Source: Bremia lactucae
Lineage: Eukaryota > Oomycota > Peronosporomycetes > Peronosporales > Peronosporaceae
Assembly: GCF_004359215.1 (NCBI RefSeq)
Contig: NW_027152062.1
Coordinates: forward strand, 263,392-327,391
Length of the DNA stretch: 64,000 nt
Direction: 5' to 3'
Shown: one piece after another, positions 42,191 to 53,121 of the stretch
How positions within the stretch are numbered: position 1 is the stretch's first letter
Layout of the letters: every line of letters begins with the position of its first letter
Notes under the pieces: model-generated
What the model was told of the DNA's origin: nothing
Databases searched by the model: none
Seen by the model: only the letters and a program-made list of their open reading frames with translations
Translations under genes and position numbers: made by a program

Positions 42191-45170
42191 TAATGACTAA
42201 CAAGAGTAGACGCTTATACTTTTGATGTATGCACCTCCGAGGTAAACTTCGGAGATAAATCAATTACCAACCCTCGAGCCCAAGCGGTTCTTGAGAAATC
42301 TGCTAGTGGTTGAATCAAGCAGATCTGCGTCACAGAGGATGAATACGTAGCCAATATTCGGTCAGCGGTAATTTTGCAAAGAATGAATGGGTTCTCATCA
42401 ATGGACGAAAGTGTCCTCGATGTGAAGACTCGGATTGAGAAAAAGACTACTCAATCCTGGGAGTCACTAATCCTTTATACAAGGAATTGGTTGAATTCAG
42501 GAATGTATTACCTGAAACAGTTCCATCCGAGTCCCCAAAGGATAAAGGCACTCGACATGAGATCGAGCTCAAACCGGGCTCGAAGTACTGTGTCATGAAG
42601 CAATGGCCACTGCCTCGTGAACAAGTACTTGCGAAGGATGCTCTAGAAATGGCTAGTAATGTCACAGGGGCTTAGTAACGCCCCTGCAACATTCAACAGA
42701 TGCGTAACGAATCTGTTGAGACCGGTGCGAGAATTCGCACCGAGTTATTTTGACGATTTATTCGTCCATAGCCGGGCCATGAACCGAAAGACGGACGTGG
42801 AAGCTCATAAAATCACGTTCGTCAGGTTTTTACACTTATGCGAAAGCGTAAGTTATAGGCAAATCTCAAAAATTGTATATACGCTGCAAGCGAAATACCA
42901 CTTCTTGCGTGCGTCGCCGATAAACACGGCGTGCGCCCAAATCACAAAACGATCAAGGCAAATACCGACTGGCCAGTTCCAGTCGATGTCAAGGGCCTTA
43001 GAAAGTTCCTTGGGCTAGCGGCGTACTTGCACAAGTACTCCCGCAATTATGCCGAGATGACAGTTCATATCTCTCGTCTCTTATAAAGACGAGAAATAAC
43101 CATGGAACGCTGATGTCAGCGTTCCTTTGAAGGTATCAAGCAAATCTTGATGCAAACGCCCATCTTGGCGATTGCAGATTAAGCCAGGCAATTCCATGTG
43201 GTCTGTGACGCCAGCGATTTCGCAATCGGCTGTGCTTTAATACAATACCATACGGACGGCACGGAGCGCGTCGTCTATAACCAATCGCGCCAGCTGCAAC
43301 CAGCTGAACGCAATTACCCAGAGCATGACAAGGAACTCCTTGACATGAAATATGCACTGGCTAAATTTAGGGTCTATCTCCTCGGAGATAGACCATTCAT
43401 CGTATATACGGACCATGCGTCATTACGGCCGTAAACAGCCCACACCTCTCGCGAAGAATGACGAGGTGGCTATCCTTCTTCACGGAGTATTATTTCTCCG
43501 TTGATTATAAAGCAGGACGACTTAATGTCGTCGCTGATGCGTTATCACGCCGGCCCGATTTCGAGCCGGCTGCGCGCTCCAACAGTGCAAATAATCCCAC
43601 TGTTGCAACACTCATTACAAGTGTTCCGTCGTCAATTTTGTTTGATGACATAAAGAAAGCATACACAGAAGATAAAGACCTTCTGCATTTAAAGGATCAT
43701 CTAATGAATCCATCCAATGAATCTTTTAAAGATTTAACGGCTTTATATCGATCGTCATCCGATCGATACACAACACGCAATGGCTTAGTGTACTACACAG
43801 CCGTTGCCGGCGACACTCTACGTGTCGTCGTCCCAACTCACAGTGATTTGCGCTTGCGCATTATGTATGAGTGTTACGATGCACCGACAGGCTGGCGTAG
43901 GAAAACTATCTCAAAGTAAGTCGCGACTTTTACTGGCCCCGCCAGTATTAGTTCGTGCCTAAGAACATTCGTGCTTGCGAGGTGTGTCAACGGATAAAAC
44001 CTAGCCCTTCATCCCGTGCACTTCTCCAGCCTCTACCACTTCCGGCAGAATGTCGGCAGTCCGAATCTATGGACTTCGTGTTCGGGAAATCCGAAGACGA
44101 TCACAAAAAAGTGAAATCTTGTTTTTGTAGACCGTTTCATCCAGATGGTACCCATCTTGCTTCAATCACGGCTCCGGGCTGTGCCCCAGTCTTTATCGAC
44201 ACGGTATTCAGACTCCACGTTTTATCCCGTGATCTGGTCTCCGATAGAGATCCACGCTCACGGCGGAGTTTTGGCAATCCGTGTTCCAATCTCTCGGAAT
44301 ACGGCTGACTATGTCAACTTCTGATCATCCGGAGACAGATGGTCAGTCGGAACGCATTAATTGCGTCCTCGACGAGATACTTTATGGTTACGTCCAATCG
44401 TATCAGAATTGGAGCGAGTTTTTACCGATGGTCAAATTCGCCATCAACAAATCCGTGCATGCGTCTACAACACTACACCGTTCTTCGTGAATGGCTTACG
44501 CCATCCACGCATGTCCACCCAATTTGTGGGATCCTCTAGTTTAAGGGGCGGTGGGCTCGCACAAGCAAAACTAGCTTTGGAAATGCTCATCACGCGTCGA
44601 AATTACCGATGACGCCAATGATGTCGATCTCGAAGCATCGACATCGAAAGACAGAAACTCAGCAATAGTGATGACACTATTGTTCCCCAAAAACTAAATA
44701 ATACTAGCGAGGAACGCTTCGCTGAAATAGGGAATGACCTCATGGCAGTGCGCACAAAGCTCACTGAAAAAGACAAAACAAATGAGTCAGCAGAGGAATT
44801 TCTGCTGGCTCGAGAATCAGTAGTCCGTTTCGTACAGGATTCCATTGCTAACGAGTAAACCGGCAGAAACGGAACGCAGACAAACATGGAAGAGAAAATG
44901 TTCTTTCATCAAAAATTAATGACCTAGTACTACTCTCTACGGTAAACTTACCTAAGCGCGTAGTCAGTAATGTGGGTACCAGTAAACTACTACCCAAGCA
45001 TTAGGCTATTCCGTGTTCTGCATCGCAGAGGCAATGCGTTCACAATAGAATTGCCACGTAGGATGCGTTCGCATCCTACGTTATACGTTGATCGGCTCCG
45101 CCCGTACCATCAGTACGCAGTTTCTTCCGAGGACGGATCTGACCACCCTTTAAAGAATCCCTAAGAGATT
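42191..45170 (+). pseudogene. Family 1B pol: RT, RNase H, integrase (copy A)
   Basis: Linker and RT start (G-T-R-H-E-I-E-L-K-P-G, Q-W-P-L-P-R-E) are at 42300-42640. A deletion leads to Q-G-L-S-N-A-P-A-T-F-N-R at 42664. The catalytic Y-F-D-D is at 42746-42757. RNase H begins V-C-D-A-S-D-F-A-I-G (43201) and has N-Y-P-E-H-D-K-E-L-L. The spacer/integrase start is open for 153 codons (43458-43919). Then come C-E-V-C-Q-R-I-K (43979), D-H-P-E-T-D-G-Q-S-E-R-I-N (44322) and the C-terminal domain with H-P-T-L-Y-V-D-R-L-R-P-Y (45070). Stops and frameshifts are few, suggesting youth. Confidence 0.85.
43369..44926. repeat. Right arm of 1.56-kb inverted repeat
   Basis: Mirror copy of 39745-41302, and also repeated directly at 56346-57903 as part of the 6.6-kb duplicated block. 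Three copies of this RNase H-integrase segment therefore exist in the window. Confidence 0.9.
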
Positions 45171-46480
45171 CTTGTGGTCATGAACCTTATTCTCATGCTG
45201 AATCTGGAGATTCTCATGTCGGGTCCGCAGATCCTCGAAACCACGATGAGCTGACGAGAGCTCATCACGAGGATAGTATGATACTTTCGTTCGTACTCCA
45301 ACATTGAGTACGCACTTCGAACGGTCTTCCAATCGTTCGATATAGTGAGCCTGCACCGTCTGCTCCAACAGACGACACTTACCGCGCTCGTGATCAAGTC
45401 CCTCCTCCAAATCATGGAGGAAGTGATCGAGTTTGTCGATTTTCGACTCTAGGCCGGACACATGAGTCGGATCTAATTTCTCCTTCTCCACCACAACCGT
45501 TAGTGGATTCTCCCGGTGGTCAACGTTTCCTTGTGGAACGTATCCAGAGCCACCGTGATGTGAAGGGGTAGCGAACGAATTATCTTGTTCGCTGGCGTGG
45601 TTATCCACCTTCGCATGACAGCTGGGAGCCTCGGTCCCAGCTGGTTGTTGACGTTGAGTCCGTCAGTATGACGAGACCCATCCGATGGATCAGTTAGTCC
45701 ATCGGAAACATGCGCCTTTGGCGCGTGTAAATCGATTGCAAAACGTCGATCGCATCGCGCATCTCGATTGAGATGCGAGCCCCTTCCCAGGGCGGAATAA
45801 GTATCTCCTTTCACTCGTTTCGTGTTGTCGACACAACACGGACAGGGATGACCCCAAGTGAGGCATGGAAGCCCTGCCTCACGAGACATCCGATGCAGTT
45901 TAAACCTTGCAACGGTCAAAGTTCGTTTTTCAACTTAACGCGAATCACATTAAGTCTTTGAAGCCAGGCTTCGCGTTCAATGTCTTTGACATTGCGAATA
46001 AACGCATTCCAGGCCTGCATCAACGAGCTTTTATATCGCTTGTTGTTGCCCCAATACCATCGATGCTTAAGAATTACTTCGAGATAAAAATCTTCCTCAG
46101 CGCGAGAGTTCGTCGCGCTGATATCAAGGCCATGTGGCTTTGTCGCAATAAATAAGGGATATTTATTGTAAGGAGCAGTCTCTCCAGACAAGCTATTGAT
46201 TAGCTGTTCGTGCAAAAGCCGCGGCTTCTTCTCAGGGGCAAGACGAGACATTTAATTGTCTACGATCCCCCGAGTGGTACCAACTGAAGCAGGGGTACCA
46301 GAAGTACTGATATTACGATGGCTACGCCATCGTCATCACCATATGTGCGGGTGACGGCACGGGAGACGGTGCTGGCGATGAGGAATCATGCTTATCGTCG
46401 GAACCAAACATACTATAGCGAACGCTACCAGCATCAATCCCTCAGAATGCTGAAGTCTAATCACTTCAGCATTAACTATT
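45150..46480 (-). pseudogene. aORF1 body, family 1B (copy A)
   Basis: Three long overlapping open stretches: 46251-45916 (111 codons; P-E-K-K-P-R-L-L, then I-E-R-E-A-W-L-Q-R-L-N), 45919-45500 (139 codons, with H-P-C-P-C-C-V-D) and 45608-45150 (152 codons). The S-I-E-M-R-D-A-I-D-V-L-Q motif lies near 45775-45735 in a neighbouring frame. The final 152-codon part is strongly coiled-coil-like (L-E-S-K-I-D-K-L-D-H-F-L-H-D-L-E-E-G-L). It lies antisense to the integrase linker, where the pol frame has stops. This makes the antisense frame the better preserved one in that interval. Confidence 0.6.
45515..45684 (+). pseudogene. Chromodomain of family 1B pol (copy A)
   Basis: G-G-Q-R-F-L-V-E-R-I-Q-S-H-R-D-V-K-G, a TAG stop at 45569-45571, then Y-L-V-R-W-R-G-Y-P-P-S-H-D-S-W-E-P. 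Apart from the stop, the domain is intact and is the clearest family 1 chromodomain here. The aORF1 frame runs antisense through it. Confidence 0.8.
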
Positions 46481-46576
46481 TGAGGATCTTTCTACTCAAG
46501 TACGTGAGGACTTGTTCCCTCAACGTCTTCCGACTGTGATTGCGCTATCACAGTCGGGTCCTCTACGGTCGACTCT

Positions 46577-47149
46577 TTACTCGACCAAGATCATCGTGTT
46601 GCCTTTCGGGCAACCGCTGGCCGTACATTCATGTCTCAATCCACTCGACTTATTCGAGCGGTGGAGCTTCGGCGCTGCCTGTGCATTCGCACAGCCGCCG
46701 GAAGCTGACTCCACAGTGTGATTAGAAATCACACTGTGATCTTGTGCAGTCGTACTAACGACCATACCACTGGTGAGGCAATCGCACTCACTCGTTGAAC
46801 ATCCACACGCTTGTGGACGCTGCAAGACGTTCATCAGATTCACGTCTACTCGAATGAGCCCCGTCATTCGAAGGCTCATAGTCAGCCGCCTGACGCATTC
46901 AGGCGACTGTTTTGCTCTCCCCGAGTCGGCCATTTCGTCCGACTCGCATTCATAGTCGACCTTCAAAGAGAGGTTGCACTCACGTGGTGACTCACGACGT
47001 GCACCCGCAACAATCTGGTGTTCAGGAGAAGATGATGCTGCGACAGACGAAACGTCTGCCGCAAGAGACAATACTGCGTCGCCCGCGGCTGCATGTACCG
47101 CAGCCGAAGGCGCCGCACTATTCGCTGACCGCATGGACTCGTTAGCCAT
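46577..47149 (-). pseudogene. Chimeric 190-codon ORF: aORF1 N-terminus fused to PR-RT linker
   Basis: Residues 1-80 (M-A-N-E-S-M-R-S-A-N-S, D-E-M-A-D-S-G-R) are the aORF1 N-terminus, starting 116 bp from the LTR. From about residue 100 the sequence (R-P-Q-A-C-G-C-S-T-S-E-C-D, G-G-C-A-N-A-Q-A-A) matches the protease-RT linker of family 1 pol at 18300-17880. Linker sequence continues to about 46500, so a piece of sense-strand linker has been inserted into the antisense gene. An identical copy is at 59564-60136. Confidence 0.65.
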
Positions 47150-47265
47150 GCGATAAAATTAAAGAAGATGATTCTGACCAATCAACATCGTTTTTAATAA
47201 AGTGTCTTATAGTGACCACTTTATTCAATGACAGTCAGAGTGATTGTCGTTTAAGGGAGGGGTGA

Positions 47266-47655
47266 TGTAACGGGGTATCATTACATGAAATTAAAACTTA
47301 AAGGTTGTAAATTAATATATCATCTAGAAGGAAGATAATATTTGAAGAATATTACTTTACATGGTAATATTCTATAAGCTTATTTATTAATAAATATAGG
47401 CCACTATATCTTCTTGCTCTGCGGTCCAGTCAGCACTGGACGCGCGCAAAGAGAAAGACAGATAAGACTTTATTACATGTTTCGTATCAGTATATTATTA
47501 AGTTAGTATTAAATAGATAGAAACAGAAGGACTTAATTATATTAAATAAAATTTATTTTCAACCCTCTTTACAGATTTTTTTTAAAGTCTGCACGTTCTA
47601 GTGTACGTGAAGTGACGTGAGGAACCACTCGCACTGTAGCAGTGCGAAATGGATG
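47266..47655 (+). repeat. LTR1B, 3' LTR (copy A)
   Basis: Follows the purine tract AAGGGAGGGG. Starts TGTAACGGGGTATCATTACA at 47266 and matches the reverse of 39013-39395. The terminal 40 bp are replaced by the hairpin at 47656-47703. Confidence 0.8.
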
Positions 47656-47703
47656 TGTAACGGGGCACTGCCGACTTGTACTGCTTCGGTACAAGTCGGC
47701 AGT
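47656..47703. repeat. Hairpin at LTR1B end (inverted terminus)
   Basis: TGTAACGGGGC leads into ACTGCCGACTTGTAC (47667-47681), loop TGCTTCG, and GTACAAGTCGGCAGT (47689-47703): a perfect 15-bp stem. The LTR end expected here (…GCCCCGTTACA) is present in reverse complement. Copy at 60643-60690. Confidence 0.85.
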
Positions 47704-48038
47704 ACATCCAATCTGCTTTTTAAGGATATTATAACCCGTTCATGGCATTTGTCAATAGAACGTAGAGACTGCATCTTGTGCAAAGGTGAAATGCGTTGCT
47801 CGTAAGCGTTAAAATATAAGTGAGGGTATCAATTTATTCTGATTGGTCGTTATTTATTATAATCTTAATTGTAGTAACCGAAATGGGGTGACGTTAAATT
47901 CTCCCTTTTTTATTCTATTTTAATATTCCTCCTATAGAAAATAGTATTTTATGAACTGGGACACTCCCTCCGTTTACCACGAGACACAATGATATTCGAT
48001 GAAGTCATTCACTCAACTCAACGATTTTAAACTAGCAC
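47704..48038. other. Spacer with LTR1A start fragment
   Basis: No gene is seen. About 47925-47990 resembles an LTR1A start on the minus strand (ATTCCTCCTATAGAAAATA, then GGGACAC). The remainder is unassigned. Confidence 0.45.
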
Positions 48039-48593
48039 TGTAGGCGGGCACGTCGTAATGCGGCCACGCTCTACTTAGACACACACCCTAGCACAGCGAG
48101 AAAGCGGTTTAACCTGCTTCTCTTGCGTGCAGTGAGGTAGTTGTGGTGGACGCGTAAGCGACCTCACCCAATACACTAAGTACTCTGGTTAAGTGTCGTC
48201 ACGGGAGCGGTAATCCGGCTCCTCGTGCGCATTTACCCAGTAGGAAGTAGTTTTCAGACTGACTTATATTTAATCGTATTAAATACAAATACCTATTTTT
48301 ACCAATTAAAATGTCATCTCTATAGATAACACTTACTATGTATTGCGAGCGTATATTTCTAGATAACTCGCGTAACGGATGACGCTAGCCGTCATCATGG
48401 ATGACGCTGGCCGTCATCCTTCCTAATGTGAATGCACCCATGTGCATCACATACACAAGGGTTGGTCACAAATGTGAACCACACCCGAGTGCTGGGTCTA
48501 ATTAGTATTATTTCGTAATTGACCATCCCCTTAAGTACACTAAGTGTACTTAACGGGGACTGTGTAACATTAGGGCAACTTTAGCTTGTTACA
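48039..48593 (-). repeat. Family 2 LTR (copy A)
   Basis: On the minus strand it starts TGTAACAAGCTAAAGTTGCC at 48593, preceded by the purine tract AAAGGGGGATGG, and ends GTGCCCGCCTACA at 48039. It contains two near-palindromes in tandem (48377-48396 and 48399-48419, core GATGACGC...CGTCATC). Same sequence at 61026-61580. Confidence 0.8.
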
Positions 48594-48723
48594 CCATCCC
48601 CCTTTAAAAACGAATTTACATTTTTAAATTCGTCAAAGAGGAGAGAGGAACTGCGAGCAGCTTTACGCGCCGCTAGTTCACTCAATCACTCTAGCGCACG
48701 TGTTTCTATACACGGCGCCAAAG

Positions 48724-50113
48724 ATGCCACCCAAAAGGGGCCACGTTGGTGGGTCGTCTGCGAAGACGCCCACTCAACCTCACACTAAGCGCACGCGCCG
48801 CGTTAATTGACCGGTCGCGTCCAATGTCTTAGTCTAAACGCCGACAGCCACTGGTGCTGTCGCTTTAACAGGGCTAAAGGATCCATCCCACTTTAACAGT
48901 GATGCTGAACCGCGCTCATTATCAAATACAATGAGTCGACACCGTTGCCGTCACCTCATAGTAGTGATGCGGACAACGAGATCATGAGGAATGATGATGG
49001 CGCATTATTGCCCATCCCATGGAGACAGCAGCATTTACGAATGCTGTCTCGTCGTCTGCGCTGGAAAGCGCAGCGACAGGTGGTGAGAACGCTACCCATA
49101 AAGCCGCAGCCGCTTCTCCGTTGGGTATAACCACAACGCCTTATGCTCAGACCATAATCCATAATGGTTCTGACATAGAGGATTCGGAGCCTAAAGCTCC
49201 GCCACGACACGTGAACGTGCTCAGTCGGTGTCACAAGCCAGTCGTTTTGAACGTGGCTATGTGACGGGTGGCATATCACTGATGCCCCCTCCATCTAAAT
49301 GGCCTCGTTTAAACGGGCCAAGAGCGTCGCTCCTAGAGCGCGCTCTTCTAGACGGACATAAATATTATGGCGTCTTCAAATCATGGAGGGCTCAGGGAAA
49401 ATCGCTTGAGCGTATTTGCCCGATCCCGGTCGTGTTGCGTTCAAATGAAACGCCCAATCCTGCGCCGCATTCAGCCGCATTACGCTGCGATGAAGCTGCG
49501 GGTCGCAACAAATTAATTTTGCCCGCTTGCGTGTGAAAGAAACCATGGGCGGTACTGTACCCCCTGTTTCTTCTCACAACGCGACTTCTGCAAGTCTATT
49601 TGAGACTATCGAAGAGGCCTCAGCTGCTGCTCCTTTTCATTGGCAGCCACCAAGCTGAGCACATCAATACGTAGGGAACGATCGTCGGGTAGCCTTTCCA
49701 TTAGACAAGGATCTGATACCTTTGCCTCACGGAGCGGTGGGCAAGCAATCTTCTAACAAGGAAGTGTTGATTCCCACACGCATCCATTAGTGCAGGCGGC
49801 GCCCGATATAAGTTGCGATCTCGCTCACCTCGTCGCGGCTACCTTACCTTCGTCCTTTCAGTCGCAGGCGTTAAGCACTGCTGACCAATGTATTGCGAAT
49901 CTCGAGGGTCAAGTCTCGCGACTGATCTCGGATCTTCTTGATGTCCGAGCGAAGGCTCGTCAGGGTTATACACGCCTGAAGACTCGCTTGGACATCTTTG
50001 AGAAAAATATGCTGAGTAATCCGTGTTACTCGCGTGATTTCCCTCGCTCTCCAAGTTCTGTTCGTGGTGGGAGCGGTCGTCAGCCCTGCTATACACGAAT
50101 TTGGGGCGCGTAG
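48724..50113 (+). pseudogene. aORF2, antisense gene of family 2 (copy A)
   Basis: ATG 48724 (M-P-P-K-R-G-H-V-G-G-S) lies 131 bp from the LTR start. A stop follows at codon 29; later blocks in other frames are S-S-D-A-D-N-E-I, T-A-A-F-T-N-A-V-S-S-S and M-P-P-P-S-K-W-P-R-L-N-G-P (49282). The last part is L-E-G-Q-V-S-R-L-I-S-D-L-L-D-V-R-A-K (49900-49960), coiled-coil-like, antisense to the integrase-chromodomain linker. Compare the cleaner copy at 61711. Beyond 49331 the two copies diverge to roughly 85% similarity (estimate by eye). Confidence 0.6.
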
Positions 50114-50145
50114 GCACGGTGCTGACGCATCACGTGAGCCACCAT
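49655..50145 (-). pseudogene. Family 2 integrase tail and chromodomain (copy A)
   Basis: On the minus strand, L-E-S-E-G-N-H-A-S (about 50050) matches the integrase tail at 63020-63080. The chromodomain H-F-L-V-R-R-L-L-A-H-R-S-V, Y-Q-I-L-V, W-K-G-Y-P is at about 49785-49690, with its C-terminal part missing. RT sequence follows directly at 50150, so most of RT, RNase H and integrase is deleted from this element. Confidence 0.65.
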
Positions 50146-50149
50146 TCAG

Positions 50150-52860
50150 TTGAATGACGCTGGTGTGTTTTTCAACCCTTGGGGCACCACAAGCAACTCC
50201 CAAAGCATACCGCTTGGGATGATTACAGCTGTTTTCGCTACATCGGACTCTCTCATGAGTATGTGATAGTAGCCATCTTTCAAATCCAACGCGGAAAAGG
50301 TAGTTTACTTTTCTATGGAGTTCAACAAAAAATCTTTCCGCGGGATTGGCGTTTGAGCCGGTATCGTCGCCGTGTTCAGCTTATTATAAGCATGAACCAC
50401 GCGCCATCCACCTCTGGCTTTACGCACACAAAAGGTCGGGCTGCAGTGAGGCAATTTGCTCTCACGCACATGTCCCGCCTTGGCTCGCTTGTCGAAGAAC
50501 TCATCGATATAATCGACTTATTCTTTCGGCAACGACCATTGCCTGGTCACACAATACTTGGTGCCAGGTTCGAGGTCTATCTCGTGCCCGATGCCCCTAT
50601 CCGCATGTAGGCGGGTTGGCACTTCTTCCCGGAACACATCGCGATCTTTCTACAGAACCTCAAAGAGCGAATGTCTCACGAGGTATCCCAGCCTTGAGCA
50701 GGGAATTGTCCTTTTCGTCCGTTCAAGGACGCTCTCGTCCATTTTAGACGACGAGCAACAATCCACCAAGTTCTCGTCTGTAACTGGTGTGACTATTTCG
50801 TGGATCTTTCCTTCCTTTAACTTGGCAAGCAACAGATTCCACGACATCTCCGGGAGATTTACTATCTCCTCGGGAGATTTAAAGACTTGCCGGAGCACCT
50901 CAACTGAGGATGCCTCCGCAATTTCGTCTTTGGCATCCTCGAACACCTCGTTCGAAGGCCCGTCCTTTTTATAAGGAACTGATCCAAAGATCACTCGTTA
51001 AGACGTGCACGTGATCGTCCTAATCTGTCGGGTACTCGTTCTTCAAGTCACCACGACCTTTTTCTGGGAAGCGGGTGCCGCTGCACTCCTGGCTAACGCA
51101 CCCCTTCCAACCGCACCAGGCTCTAGGCACTGTGTTGATTTATGCGACGCATCAATTCCTTTCAGCTCACCGTCTACTGCCACAGGTTCCCTCTGTGCAG
51201 GACATTCGGACGCATGACTTCTTGTCATCGTCTTTTTCACTGCCCCAGTCTCCACGAGCTGGGTAGGAATTGGTGACGTTTGACATCCCGTCAACGCACC
51301 CTCAACTGTGTTCGACACGACATCAGTTGCATAGGCCTCTCGCAGGAGCACATCCTTTCCGGTGTCCTGCGTAGAGTTCGCAACTGTGCGTGTACGCCAG
51401 TCTATCCATGGTTGGTGTTTTGCCAACCATGGCATGCCAAGGATGAGGTCTTACGGACTCTCAGTACCTAGCACTGTGAGCTTCTCTTTACAAGAGAAGT
51501 CACTAAAGCTGAAGGCGAGTTCTACCTGAACTCCCTCAGATTTAACGAGCGCGCCGTTCGCTAAAAGAACGGCCGCCTCTTCTCGCTTGCCATCCTGGTA
51601 AAGCGACTCGAACATCGCCGGCCTCTTTCTTCGAGCCGCGAGTTTTACAAAATTTTGTGATGCACCCGAATCCACGAGAAGGGTCACCACCTGGTCATAG
51701 CTTCGTACTCGAACGCTATAGACCAGCATAGTTGGGGCTCGAAACTTCGAGACCTCAGGGACTGTGCTACACATATGTTTAATAGCTCGAAACTTAAGTG
51801 TAGCTCCACAGTTCGCGTCAGTAGGGCAATCCGCCCCTACTGCGCTTTTGCATGGTCCGGATCCTCAGTAATTGATGCAGAATCACACGTCTCCCACACT
51901 GGCTCTTGCCATCACACTTCGGGCAAGGATCCTCTTGCTGAACGTCTTGGCCCCAGCAGGGGCTCTGGGATGACAGAGCCAATATAATAATGCGCTTGCC
52001 GCACATCGTCTACATTGCCTAACTCCATAGGAGTGGCATCCGACCTCTCGGCCGACGGCTGATACTAAGAAGTCGCCGAGGCACTGTTGAATGATTGCTC
52101 CCCAACTAAGGCAATTCGGATTGCCTCTTCCATCGTCGACGGCACATTTCTAAGAAGGGCCTGTCACGATGGGCCTTGTCGCAGTCCGTTCATGAACGTG
52201 GGCAACTTAATATGTTACGGTATTAAAACCACAATAACGGACGCCAACAGCGAGCGCATCTCCGGCACACATTCTTGCAGGAATCGCTTCGCCTGTCGAG
52301 CACCAAAGATGCGCGCCTGAAGCAACACTCCGTCGTTCGACGGCTGATACATGGCGCGAATCTTTGTCTTAAAGATCGCCAATGAAGGGAACGCCTTACC
52401 ATCAGCCATAAGGGCCGAGTATGCTCACCTTGAGGCCTTACCGCGCAAAATGTGACATGGCGTACAACACCATCCGAGTGTTTTCCTCGTGAGCTGCATC
52501 ACACCGCATTGATCCATGGCTAAAAGCCAGTGGACAAACCTGTGCGCTGCAGTTCCATCAAACTTGGGCGGGTCCATTCGAATGGGCCTTGGCTGATGCG
52601 GCCGGGCGGAGAGTATCTCAACAGTCCTGTCGAGAGCTTCGCACCGAGCCTGCTCACGCTTAAGCTCATCCTCAGTCTTAGTGACGGACTTCGCCGCAGC
52701 ATGGCTCTGTACCTCGGACGTGCTCTTCGCTGTCAGAGCAAAATATCTCAAACTGCTCCAAGAAAGCAATATGTGCTCAGGAGGACTACCCGAGAGTCTG
52801 GCCAGGGCTTGCTCACCAAGTCCCTGCGCCATGTGCTCTGCAACATCCCGATGATGTTAA
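50150..52860 (-). pseudogene. Family 2 gag, protease and N-terminal RT
   Basis: Gag (52832-51830): a helical part E-D-E-L-K-R-E-Q-A-R-C, capsid with D-P-P-K-F-D-G-T-A-A-H and M-Y-Q-P-S-N-D-G, and a partial zinc finger near 51940. Protease: L-L-V-D-S-G-A-S-Q-N (about 51690-51660) and M-P-W-L-A-K-H-Q-P-W-I-D-W (51435-51400). The linker is open for 130 codons. RT: Y-C-V-T-R-Q-W-S-L-P (about 50555), R-V-V-H-A-Y-N-K-L-N, D-G-Y-Y-H-I-L-M-R-E (about 50270). It is cut before the Y-x-D-D site. Confidence 0.8.
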
Positions 52861-52944
52861 GAGAGGTGGGGAAATGAGCTCAATAGATAAAAAGGCTCAT
52901 ACTCAGTGACACGCTGAAAGAGACGGGTCGTCAGAAGGACTCGA

Positions 52945-53105
52945 GTGCTACCAAGTGAAGGCGGGCGCTACTATAGCAGCCAAGCTCTATTTACGCACAT
53001 ATCTTCGCACATAGGAAGCGGTTTGACCGTCTTCTTTTACGTGCAGTAAGATAGTTGGTGGGCGCCTAAGCGACCTCACACGTGCGTAGGGCGGTTGGAT
53101 GGACC
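52945..53105 (-). repeat. Family 2 LTR end and primer binding site
   Basis: The minus strand reads ...GCGCCCGCCTTCA then CTTGGTAGCACTCG (52955-52942), the PBS. The LTR part (GCAGTAAGATAGTTGGTGGG near 53043 on plus) resembles 48115-48150. Only the last 150 bp remain before an LTR1A begins. Confidence 0.6.
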
Positions 53106-53121
53106 ACGAAGTGCTACCAGG

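Larger units (their letters stand above)
42711..49331. repeat. 6.6-kb duplicated block, copy A
   Basis: Repeated in the same orientation at 55688-62320 with only a handful of scattered differences (for example at 44819), plus a cluster at about 46105-46390. It contains the pol, chromodomain, aORF1 and LTR of a family 1B element, the spacer, LTR2, and the first 600 bp of aORF2. Both ends lie inside homologous but diverged retroelement sequence. Confidence 0.95.
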
